This document shows positions 8,576-14,875 of a stretch of 17,000 bases of DNA, piece after piece. A model generated the notes under the pieces. The model was given only the letters and a program-made list of their open reading frames with translations, made no database searches and had not been told where the DNA came from. Position numbers and translations under genes: made by a program. Source of the DNA: an uncultured Lachnospiraceae bacterium (GTDB lineage: Bacteria; Bacillota; Clostridia; Lachnospirales; Lachnospiraceae); NCBI GenBank assembly GCA_910577275.1, contig CAJTMW010000001.1, positions 176,539 to 193,538 on the forward strand. The letters are read 5' to 3'. How positions within the stretch are numbered: the first letter of the stretch is position 1; each line of letters opens with the position of its first letter.

Positions 8576-8926
8576 TCAGTCATTCTCATCTTCCGCCTCT
8601 ACCAGCTCGTCAAATTCCACATTATCCAGATATTCATCGAAAGCGTCCGATACGATTTCATATTCTTCGTCATCCTCAATATATGTAAGCTCAGGCTCCT
8701 CATTGGGATTTTCTTCATTTTCACTGTAACGGTAAAACCATACCTCGCCGTCCTCGTTTTCCCCGTCTGCGTCAAGAGGAAGAAGGACGATATAATCCCG
8801 CTCCCTGACGGTAAGGATTGTGACAATGGAGCAGGTGACGCTGCTTCCGTCCTCCAAATCGAGGGTGACAGTCATTTCCTCATCATTTTCCGGCTGATTT
8901 TTAGTTTTTTCACTGTTTTTGCTCAT
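8576..8926 (-). CDS. DUF1292 family acidic protein (YrzB-like)
   Basis: A 116-aa, strongly acidic cytoplasmic protein. The core runs from MTVTLDLEDGSSVTCSI through YIVLLPLDADG and GEVWFYRY to DDEEYEIVSDAFDEYL, the recognisable DUF1292 layout of small beta-rich proteins of unknown function (B. subtilis YrzB is an example). I chose the start at 8926 because AAGGAG on the minus strand (8937-8932) is 5 bases upstream; a start at 9001 would add 25 residues without a ribosome binding site. In many Firmicutes the family sits beside ruvX and mutS2-type genes, but here it stands alone, convergent with the helicase and divergent from the GH13 gene. Confidence 0.85.
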   Translation of the reverse strand: MSKNSEKTKNQPENDEEMTVTLDLEDGSSVTCSIVTILTVRERDYIVLLPLDADGENEDGEVWFYRYSENEENPNEEPELTYIEDDEEYEIVSDAFDEYLDNVEFDELVEAEDEND

Positions 8927-8972
8927 AATCGCTCCTTTTTTATAGACAAGTGTGATAATTCTTGTTACCATT

Positions 8973-9001
8973 ATTTTACCGGTTCTTTCCGTATTATGCA
9001 A
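8973..9001 (-). promoter_or_regulatory. Promoter for the DUF1292 gene
   Basis: On the minus strand, TTGCAT (9001-8996) and TAAAAT (8978-8973, 5 of 6) are 17 bases apart. This sits about 50 bases before the start codon, back to back with the GH13 promoter. Confidence 0.55.
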
Positions 9002-9020
9002 TCAGATATTACTTTCAGTT

Positions 9021-9049
9021 TTGGATATGATATTTCAATGTGTTAAAAT
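9021..9049 (+). promoter_or_regulatory. Promoter for the GH13 gene
   Basis: TTGGAT (9021-9026) and TAAAAT (9044-9049, 5 of 6) are 17 bases apart, about 63 bases before the GH13 start codon. A 10-base repeat GCGACAGGAG occurs downstream at 9058-9067 and 9095-9104; the second copy is the GH13 ribosome binding site. Confidence 0.5.
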
Positions 9050-9111
9050 TGATATTGGCGACAGGAGATAAAAGTGCAGGCAGGCTTTAGTTTTGCGACA
9101 GGAGGGCGCAC

Positions 9112-11115
9112 ATGGAATCAAATTGGAGGGTGACATATTTTAAACCGGACAGGCAGGGGGAATTTTTCGGGGGAACCAGTGTAAGATTTGCGGCAAGTAT
9201 GCTTACAGAGGAGGAGTGCGGCGTCATTTTATATGACAAAAACGGACGGGAACAGCGTTTTCCTTTCAGCCCGGAGGGGAAAAGAGGGGCTCTCTACGGG
9301 CTTGAGATAGAAGGCGGCGGTCTTGAAAACTATACTTATAATTTCTATATGGGAAAGCAGGTGATGACCTCTCCCTATGCCCGTGAAATCCGCGGACTGG
9401 AAAAATGGGGGGAATGCCAGGGCGGAAAGCGCCGTACAAAGGGACGGCTGGCCTGCCATGATTTTGACTGGCAGGGGGACGAACCTTTAATGATTCCGCT
9501 TAAGGACAGTATCTTATACGGCCTTAATGTGCGGGCCTTTACCATGCATAAAAGCTCGGGCGTCAGGCGCCGGGGCACTTTCGAGGGAATCGTTGAAAAA
9601 ATACCTTATCTGAAAAAGCTTGGCATTACGGCGGTGGTGCTTATGCCGTGCTATGAATATGACGAATGTATGCTGCCGGAGAAATCCCGCATACCGGCGC
9701 TTCTGCCAAAGACGCCTTCCGGGGAGGAAAGCGTTGCGCCCGAGCCTGAAAAATCCCGGCTTCGATTAAACTGCTGGGGATTTCAAAAGGGTTATTATTT
9801 TGCGCCAAAGGCATCCTACAGCGCTCAAAAATCTCCCGTAAATTCTTTCAAAAATCTGGTGCGGGAGCTTCATAAAAACGGAATTGAAATCATGATGCAG
9901 TTTTATTTCCCGCCGGAAACAGGACAGCTTTATATGCTTGAGGTACTTAAATACTGGGTGGAGGAATATCATATCGACGGCGTGCGGGTCAGCGGATTTT
10001 CCATTCCATGCCGGCTTTTTGCCGAGGAGCCTGTGCTGAAAAACACGAAAATCTGGTGCGATTATTTACCGGCGGAGGATATGCATATCATCGACAACCC
10101 TGTTTTTAAAAATTTCCTTTCGAATAACGGCGGCTACAGGAACGACATCAGGCGGTTTTTAAAAGGGGATGAAGGGCAGATAAACCAGATGCTTTACTAT
10201 CAGAGACATAATCCGAAAGAGTACGGCGTGGTCAATTATCTGGCGGATTATGACGGTTTTTCCCTTTATGACAGCGTTTCCTATGAAAAAAAGCACAACG
10301 AGGCAAACGGAGAGGAAAACCGTGACGGAACGGATTTAAACTATACCTGGAACTGCGGCGTTGAGGGGGAATCCCGCCGGAAAAACGTAAGGGAGCTGCG
10401 CAGGAAGCAGATAAAAAATGCGCTGGCCGTCCTGCTTTTGTCTCAGGGAGTGCCCTTTCTTTTCAGCGGAGATGAATTTGCAGACTCGCGTCTGGGGAAT
10501 AATAACTGCTACTGTCAGGATAATGAAGCGGGATGGATTAACTGGAAAAGCAACAGCTTTACAAATGAAGTGCTTGCCAGCGCGCAGTTTTTTATCAGGC
10601 TGCGCAAATCCCACCCCATTCTGCATATGAAGGATGAGCTTTTAGTGATGGATTCCATGGGGTGCGGCTATCCTGACATTTCCTACCACGGCATAGAGGC
10701 ATGGAAGCCCGATTTCAGTTATATCAGCCGGATTGCCGGGATTTTACTTTGCGGAAAATATGCGCCAAAGCCCGGCGACGACTCCTTTTATATTGCTTAC
10801 AACATGCACTGGGAGAATCACAAGCTGGCGCTTCCAAAGCCCGAAAAGAATAAACGGTGGATAAAAATAGCGGATACTTCGTTTCCGGCGGAAAGCTTTT
10901 CCGAGGAGGCTTTGGACGGGAAAGCTTTTGCGGAAGATATTCCGGCTGAAAAATGCGTTCCCGAAAGCGGGAGAAAAAAAGGGGCTGTTATGGAAAAGAA
11001 AAATCTGACAGTCGAGCTTGGCAGCAGATGCATTGCCGTATTTAAAACGGCGCCGAACATGGCGGATGTCCGTGTGGCGCGCGCAGGCAGAAAGAAGACA
11101 GTTCAAAAAGCGTGA
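9112..11115 (+). CDS. GH13 glycogen-debranching-like protein with degenerate active site
   Basis: A 667-aa protein with the fold signature of GlgX/isoamylase/pullulanase-type GH13: a weak CBM48-like N-terminal part (about 1-100), a TIM-barrel, and a C-terminal beta domain. Clear family stretches are YGLNVRAFT, NCWGFQKGYYFAP, KHNEANGEENRDG and GDEFADSRLGNNNCYCQDNE. The four GH13 catalytic regions are eroded. Region I reads IMMQFYFPP (usual LDVVYNH, so D to Q263 and N-H to P267-P268). Region II reads GVRVS (usual GFRFD), with Ser at the nucleophile S294 though R292 stays. Region III reads IWCDY (usual IAEPW), with D317 at the acid/base Glu. Region IV has Y380-D381 for H-D. It is therefore predicted to lack glycosidase activity; it may bind glucan or act as a scaffold or regulator. 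AGGAGG at 9100-9105 supports ATG 9112. The frame is intact and long, which argues against simple decay. Confidence 0.88.
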   Translation: MESNWRVTYFKPDRQGEFFGGTSVRFAASMLTEEECGVILYDKNGREQRFPFSPEGKRGALYGLEIEGGGLENYTYNFYMGKQVMTSPYAREIRGLEKWGECQGGKRRTKGRLACHDFDWQGDEPLMIPLKDSILYGLNVRAFTMHKSSGVRRRGTFEGIVEKIPYLKKLGITAVVLMPCYEYDECMLPEKSRIPALLPKTPSGEESVAPEPEKSRLRLNCWGFQKGYYFAPKASYSAQKSPVNSFKNLVRELHKNGIEIMMQFYFPPETGQLYMLEVLKYWVEEYHIDGVRVSGFSIPCRLFAEEPVLKNTKIWCDYLPAEDMHIIDNPVFKNFLSNNGGYRNDIRRFLKGDEGQINQMLYYQRHNPKEYGVVNYLADYDGFSLYDSVSYEKKHNEANGEENRDGTDLNYTWNCGVEGESRRKNVRELRRKQIKNALAVLLLSQGVPFLFSGDEFADSRLGNNNCYCQDNEAGWINWKSNSFTNEVLASAQFFIRLRKSHPILHMKDELLVMDSMGCGYPDISYHGIEAWKPDFSYISRIAGILLCGKYAPKPGDDSFYIAYNMHWENHKLALPKPEKNKRWIKIADTSFPAESFSEEALDGKAFAEDIPAEKCVPESGRKKGAVMEKKNLTVELGSRCIAVFKTAPNMADVRVARAGRKKTVQKA

Positions 11116-11169
11116 TATTATCTGCGCCGCCAAAGCGTCGGCATGGATGTGAAAAGAAGGAAGAAGGTT

Positions 11170-11712
11170 ATGACTGCGAAAATCTGGAAGCATTTTAAAA
11201 CAGTTACTTATCATAAATATCTTGTGATGCAGGGGTGCTTTAAGGTCGGCCTGTATAAGCAGGGGCTGTTACACGACCTGTCGAAGTACAGCCCGGATGA
11301 ATTCATTGTAGGCGCAAAGTATTTTCAGGGGGACAGGAGCCCTAACAACGCGGAGAGGGAAGCGATTGGCTATTCTTCGGCCTGGCTGCACCACAAGGGA
11401 AGAAACAAGCACCACTACGAATACTGGATTGATTACAGCACGAAAGCAATCGCCGGGGGAATGGCGCCGGCTCCCATGCCGGTAAAATATGTGGTGGAGA
11501 TGCTGATGGACCGCATTGCGGCATGCAAGGTTTACAACAAAGACAGGTACACGGACGCCTCCCCTCTGGAATATTACTCGAAGGGAAAAGAGAACGCCCC
11601 CATGCACCCAAAGACGAAAAAGCTTTTGGAAGGGCTCCTCCGTATGCTTGCCGAGCGGGGGGAAGAGGAAACCTTCGCCTATATCCGCAAAAGAATTTTA
11701 CGGAAGAGATAG
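11170..11712 (+). CDS. DUF5662 family protein, HD-like histidines
   Basis: A 180-aa cytoplasmic protein with no membrane segment. I recognise the family as DUF5662, of unknown function. I chose ATG 11170 because AAGGA at 11157-11161 is 8 bases upstream; ATG 11143 has no ribosome binding site. Histidines cluster in LLHDLSKYSPDEF (H35-D36) and LHHKGRNKHHYEYW (H74, H75, H81, H82), and a C-terminal helix has VVEMLMDRIAACKVY with an acidic D. This His/Asp spacing resembles HD-domain metal phosphohydrolases, so a metal-dependent hydrolase is possible. That is inference, and some database entries for relatives carry unrelated labels. It follows the GH13 gene by 54 bases without an obvious terminator. 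Confidence 0.75.
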   Translation: MTAKIWKHFKTVTYHKYLVMQGCFKVGLYKQGLLHDLSKYSPDEFIVGAKYFQGDRSPNNAEREAIGYSSAWLHHKGRNKHHYEYWIDYSTKAIAGGMAPAPMPVKYVVEMLMDRIAACKVYNKDRYTDASPLEYYSKGKENAPMHPKTKKLLEGLLRMLAERGEEETFAYIRKRILRKR

Positions 11713-11715
11713 GAT

Positions 11716-11744
11716 TTAACAATTTTATTGCTCCCGCATATGAT
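11716..11744 (+). promoter_or_regulatory. Strong sigma-A-like promoter for the Cys-rich gene
   Basis: TTAACA (11716-11721, 5 of 6) and TATGAT (11739-11744, 5 of 6) are exactly 17 bases apart and begin just after the DUF5662 stop. Predicted transcription would start near 11751, shortly before the ribosome binding site AAGGAG at 11758-11763. GCATATGA is repeated at 11736-11743 and 11748-11755. Confidence 0.65.
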
Positions 11745-11773
11745 AAAGCATATGAAAAAGGAGTGATGAAAGT

Positions 11774-12082
11774 ATGAATTGTCTGTTTTTAGTACTATTA
11801 CTTTTGTGCTGCGGAAACAACGGTACCGGTTTCGCAGACGGAAACTGCGGCGGCAATAGCGGCTGCGGATGCAGAGAGCAGCGCCGTCAGGACCGCAGGG
11901 ATTCGGATTGCGGCTGCGGACGCAGGGACGGGAACGGCGGAAGATGCGAGAGGCCCGAGGAAGACGGCTGCGGGTGCAGGAACGATTTCAGACCGGAACC
12001 GCGATTTGAGCAAAGACCGTTTATGTTCAACCAGAATTCCGACTGCGGCTGCGATAAGCCGCAAAATAACGACTGTAACTGA
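11774..12082 (+). CDS. Small secreted or membrane-targeted Cys/Gly-rich CGC-repeat protein
   Basis: A 102-aa protein of unknown function. The N-terminus MNCLFLVLLLLCC is a short hydrophobic segment with no basic lead, unlike a classical signal peptide. The rest is rich in Gly, Asn, Asp, Arg and Cys. I count 14 cysteines, including four CGC units (31-33, 46-48, 66-68, 91-93), most preceded by an acidic residue or Gly, plus isolated C25, C58 and C101. Such a composition suits metal binding or disulfide cross-linking, as in spore-coat or surface proteins; a modified peptide precursor is also possible, but no modifying enzyme is nearby. It forms its own unit between a good promoter and a strong terminator. 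The antisense strand has an equally long open frame, an artefact of the repeated GC-rich codons. Confidence 0.75.
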   Translation: MNCLFLVLLLLCCGNNGTGFADGNCGGNSGCGCREQRRQDRRDSDCGCGRRDGNGGRCERPEEDGCGCRNDFRPEPRFEQRPFMFNQNSDCGCDKPQNNDCN

Positions 12083-12085
12083 GAG

Positions 12086-12112
12086 GATGTGCGGGAAACC
12101 GCACATCTTTTT
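12086..12112 (+). terminator. Rho-independent terminator after the Cys-rich gene
   Basis: A perfect 9-bp stem GATGTGCGG (12086-12094) and CCGCACATC (12099-12107) with a GAAA loop, followed by TTTTT. It starts 4 bases after the stop codon. Confidence 0.93.
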
Positions 12113-12119
12113 ATATCCG

Positions 12120-12147
12120 GGAACCTTTTTCCTCTCCGGGGCATCTT
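12120..12147 (+). promoter_or_regulatory. Candidate ECF-type promoter, possibly autoregulated
   Basis: GGAACC (12120-12125), a spacer of 16 bases, and CATCTT (12142-12147) resemble ECF sigma promoters (AAC-type -35, CGTC/CGTA-type -10) and lie about 60 bases before the ECF sigma gene. ECF factors often transcribe their own gene from such a site. The -10 match is partial. Confidence 0.4.
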
Positions 12148-12203
12148 ATAAGTAAAGGCCGGCAAAGCACCTGTAAAACAGGAACAGGAGGTGAGACTTA
12201 TTC

Positions 12204-12668
12204 ATGACAGATAATGAGACGTTTACCACATTAATCAGACAATATTCGCCTGCCATGTACAGGCTTTCCTATGGAATCCTTCATTCCCGGGCGGACGCGG
12301 AGGATGCAGTAGGCGAAGCTGTTTTAAAGGCATACGAAAATCTGAACACATTAAAAAAACCCGAACGTTTTAAATCCTGGATTATGCAGATTACTGCAAA
12401 TGAAGCAAAAATGATATACCGGAAGAAGCAGCGGACAAGCTGCGAGGCGTCCGTGGAGGAGATGGCTCCGGCATTCGTTGACGATTATCATGAGCTGTGG
12501 GATGTGGTTATGAAGCTTGATTTGGTTTACCGGGAGGTGATTATTCTGTATTTTTATGAATCCCTTTCCGTTAAGGAAATCGGACAGACGCTTCATATTG
12601 CCCAGGGAACCGTAAAATCCAGACTTTTCAGAGGGAAAAAGCAACTGAAAGCAATGCTGGAGGATTAA
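12204..12668 (+). CDS. ECF-family RNA polymerase sigma factor
   Basis: A 154-aa sigma-70 family protein with only regions 2 and 4, the ECF layout. Region 2 (about residues 8-70) includes YSPAMYRLSYGILHSRADAEDAV and the -10 contact stretch RFKSWIMQITANEAK. Region 4 (about 100-152) includes LDLVYREVIILYFYESLSVKEIG and the helix-turn-helix HIAQGTVKSRLFRGKKQL. It would direct transcription of a small regulon when released from an anti-sigma factor, most likely the next gene, 12 bases downstream. AGGAGG (12186-12191) is 12 bases before ATG 12204, a long but workable distance, and no other in-frame start fits better. Confidence 0.93.
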   Translation: MTDNETFTTLIRQYSPAMYRLSYGILHSRADAEDAVGEAVLKAYENLNTLKKPERFKSWIMQITANEAKMIYRKKQRTSCEASVEEMAPAFVDDYHELWDVVMKLDLVYREVIILYFYESLSVKEIGQTLHIAQGTVKSRLFRGKKQLKAMLED

Positions 12669-12680
12669 TGGAGGATTGGA

Positions 12681-14315
12681 ATGAGAGATAATTTTGATAA
12701 CAGACTGTTCAAAATGGCAAAGAGGGAACAAATGCTTCTTCCCGGAGAGCTTGAGGAGGAAATCAACGAAAGTCTTCGCAGGCTGACGGCGAAAGGCACG
12801 GCAAATGGCATTACAGGAAGCAGGAGCGCAGCCGGCAAGAGAGGCAGCACGGCGAAAGGCACCGTCAGAGACCGGAAAAAGAAACCAATGAATTTCAGGC
12901 GTTCGCTTATTCTGGCTGCCGCCCTTGCGGCGCTTTTTTCCATAACTGCCGTTGCGTCGGCCGGGGCTTTAAAACAGCGTATGGAAGCCATGAATAAAGA
13001 AAAGCTGGAGGAATATTTCGCCCAGATTCACAGCTCCTTTATGGGCGCCGACAATTATAACCGTTCTTATACGGACGGAGAGCGGGAGAGGATGGATAAG
13101 CTGCGTATTTCTTATGAAGAACAGGGGCTTTTCCCGGAGGGTGAGCTTACCATGCTTGACGAGGCGGAGGATTATAAAGGAAAAAATGTGGCTTTTTTCA
13201 AAAAGACCAGCACCTTCTTTTTCCCGGAGAAGGAAATGAGCGATGAGGAACTCTTACAGATTATCGACTTTTATGCAAAGAGGGAATACAGCCTTCAGAA
13301 AGTGAATGAAATGATAGCGGAAGGAGAAGCGGATTTCCCTAAGGAGGCAAAGCCGACGGTTCCCGACAAGGTTACGGATTCTTCTGTGCTTGACAGCAGC
13401 GCGGTTTTTCAGCCGGAGCAGGCGCTTACCATTGCGTATACAGGCGATTTGTCCCTGCAGGCCGTGGCGGCCGGGAAGGACTGTATTCTTTTGGCCGGTC
13501 GAAATACCATACACCGCATGGAAATCGGAAGCGGCGATTCGGTTCTGTTCTATGACGGTTTTGAGGAAAATACGCTGATTACCGCCATGTGCCAGGACGG
13601 GGAAGGAAATGTATATGCCGGACTTAGAAAAGAGATATCGGAGGAAAGCTGGGAAGTCTGGCTGGCAGTTATCGACAAAAACGGAAGTCTTTTAAGAGAA
13701 ATTGATATGTCTGACGTCATAGGCGGCAAAGAAGGCCGTGGCCATATCAGGCAGATGATGGCGGATGAGGGCTATCTCTATCTTAGGGGTATGGGTTTTT
13801 ATGACGCCGATTTTCTGCTGATTATTGATAAAGAGGGGAATACCGTTTCTAAAATGACCTCCGGGAAATACTTTGCAGACTGGATTTACGGCATGTGCAT
13901 CGGAAAGGACGGGAAGCCTTATACCGTGGTCAGCGACGAAAGCCACAGGTTCGGAATCGCCGCTATTAACCCGGAGAAGGGGACCCTGGAGGAAGTTTAT
14001 CCCGCAATTGTTCCCGAGGATACCATCAGCCTCGACCTGATTGGTCCCGGCTACGACGCGGATTTTGTTCTCTGGGGCTACAGCGGCAGCTTTTCCTTTA
14101 ACCGAAACGAGAGTGCCGCCGTACAGGTGACGCCGGTATATGAAATGCCCTGCCCTGCGGAAGGCTCGCTGCGCCTTCTTTTGCCTGACGGAAGATTTGT
14201 GTTCGCCCACTGTGCGGAATACAGAAGCTACACGATGAAAAACGGCGATGAAGGACATGAGAGAATCCCGGAAAAAACATACTTTTATTACCTCCCGGGA
14301 ATCAGAACCCCATAG
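12681..14315 (+). CDS. Putative membrane anti-sigma factor with large extracellular sensor domain
   Basis: A 544-aa single-pass membrane protein, in operon with the sigma factor (12-base gap, GGAGG at 12670-12674). A cytoplasmic N-terminus (1 to about 72) starts MRDNFDNRLFKMAKRE, followed by an acidic helix and a low-complexity basic linker rich in K, G, T and S. No zinc HxxxCxxC motif is visible. A transmembrane helix lies near 75-96 (LILAALAALF-like). The outside part (about 97-544) has a helical, charged stretch, then repeated beta-strand blocks (IHRMEIGSGDSVLFYDG, GNVYAGLRKEIS, LIIDKEGNTVSKMTSGKY) that suggest a beta-propeller-like ligand-binding domain. Position and topology indicate an anti-sigma factor sensing something outside the cell; the ligand is unknown. 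A 14-base repeat in the linker (12786-12799 and 12849-12862) is in frame. Confidence 0.7.
   Translation: MRDNFDNRLFKMAKREQMLLPGELEEEINESLRRLTAKGTANGITGSRSAAGKRGSTAKGTVRDRKKKPMNFRRSLILAAALAALFSITAVASAGALKQRMEAMNKEKLEEYFAQIHSSFMGADNYNRSYTDGERERMDKLRISYEEQGLFPEGELTMLDEAEDYKGKNVAFFKKTSTFFFPEKEMSDEELLQIIDFYAKREYSLQKVNEMIAEGEADFPKEAKPTVPDKVTDSSVLDSSAVFQPEQALTIAYTGDLSLQAVAAGKDCILLAGRNTIHRMEIGSGDSVLFYDGFEENTLITAMCQDGEGNVYAGLRKEISEESWEVWLAVIDKNGSLLREIDMSDVIGGKEGRGHIRQMMADEGYLYLRGMGFYDADFLLIIDKEGNTVSKMTSGKYFADWIYGMCIGKDGKPYTVVSDESHRFGIAAINPEKGTLEEVYPAIVPEDTISLDLIGPGYDADFVLWGYSGSFSFNRNESAAVQVTPVYEMPCPAEGSLRLLLPDGRFVFAHCAEYRSYTMKNGDEGHERIPEKTYFYYLPGIRTP
12786..12862 (+). repeat. In-frame 14-base direct repeat, anti-sigma linker
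   Basis: ACGGCGAAAGGCAC occurs at 12786-12799 and 12849-12862, 63 bases (21 codons) apart, both encoding TAKGT in the basic linker. Recombination between copies would shorten the linker without a frameshift. Confidence 0.6.
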
Positions 14316-14348
14316 GCCAGCCTGTCAGAGCCTATTGGCCAACCTGTC
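14312..14348 (+). repeat. Imperfect 22-bp-period tandem repeat past the anti-sigma gene
   Basis: GGCCAGCCTGTC (14315-14326) and GGCCAACCTGTC (14337-14348) differ by one base and are 22 bases apart. ATAGGC (14312-14317) and GCCTAT (14330-14335) form an inverted pair. AAAATTTT follows. It may fold as a weak 3'-end hairpin for the sigma operon. Confidence 0.45.
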
Positions 14349-14367
14349 GGCAAAATTTTAACAATGA

Positions 14368-14396
14368 TTGACAAAAAATTTTTTTCATATTAAGAT
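14368..14396 (+). promoter_or_regulatory. Strong sigma-A-like promoter for the gtrA-type gene
   Basis: A perfect TTGACA (14368-14373) is 17 bases from TAAGAT (14391-14396). The spacer is an A-tract/T-tract that likely bends DNA. The start codon is about 40 bases downstream. Confidence 0.7.
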
Positions 14397-14435
14397 TACC
14401 ATGTGTTTTTCTTTAAGGCAGTATGATGGAAAGTG

Positions 14436-14873
14436 ATGGTTAAACCTGTGAAAAATTTACTCAATCAGATTTTAAAATTCGGAATTGTGGGCCTGTTTTG
14501 TTTTTTTATTGATTACGGCGTTACCATAATTATGACAAACGTATTCGGCGTCCACTACCTGATTTCCAAATTCTTCGGATTCGTCATCTCGGCGGTGGTG
14601 AATTATCTTCTGAGCATCAAGTTTGTTTTTACTCAGAAAAAGGAGATGGACAAGGGGAAGGAATTTACCGTTTTCCTTATTTTATCGGCAATCGGGCTTG
14701 TGATTAACGAAATTGTAATGTACGTCTGCATTGACGGTATCTATGCCCACAGCGCCCTGCTTAAGGAATATATTTCAGACTCGCTCATGGTATCCGTGGG
14801 AGCCGTGGTGGCGACCGGCGTTGTGATGGTATACAATTTTATTTCACGGAAATTGTTCCTGGAAAGAAAGTAA
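14436..14873 (+). CDS. GtrA-like membrane protein
   Basis: A 145-aa integral membrane protein with four predicted transmembrane helices (about 14-34, 38-60, 78-98 and 116-136). FGIVGLFCFFIDYGVTIIM, FFGFVISAVVNYLLSIKFVF and the closing VYNFISRKLFLERK match the GtrA family. GtrA-like proteins are thought to move or position polyprenyl-linked sugars across the membrane for cell-surface glycosylation, usually alongside a glycosyltransferase. None is in the window, so the substrate is unknown. A GTG at 14433 directly precedes ATG 14436; either could be the start and only a weak ribosome binding site (GGAAAG, 14428-14433) is present. It has its own strong promoter. Confidence 0.88.
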   Translation: MVKPVKNLLNQILKFGIVGLFCFFIDYGVTIIMTNVFGVHYLISKFFGFVISAVVNYLLSIKFVFTQKKEMDKGKEFTVFLILSAIGLVINEIVMYVCIDGIYAHSALLKEYISDSLMVSVGAVVATGVVMVYNFISRKLFLERK

Positions 14874-14875
14874 TT

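Noticed and set aside
8504..9046. 180-aa plus-strand open frame
   Set aside because: It lies antisense to the DUF1292 gene, which has a clear family core, a ribosome binding site and a promoter. The frame's product shows no recognisable motif.
11820..12070. Possible CRISPR-like spacing of CGC repeats
   Set aside because: Repeats are short codon-level motifs at unequal intervals in a protein-coding frame, not repeat-spacer units.
11798..12106. 102-aa minus-strand frame opposite the Cys-rich gene
   Set aside because: It arises from repeated GC-rich codons, runs through the terminator hairpin, and lacks a promoter in that direction.
13692..14258. 188-aa minus-strand open frame in the sensor gene
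   Set aside because: It is antisense to the 544-aa anti-sigma-like gene and has no start signal.
14312..14348. Possible attachment-site-like repeat
   Set aside because: A 12-base imperfect pair without a nearby integrase or tRNA gene is not enough to support an att site.
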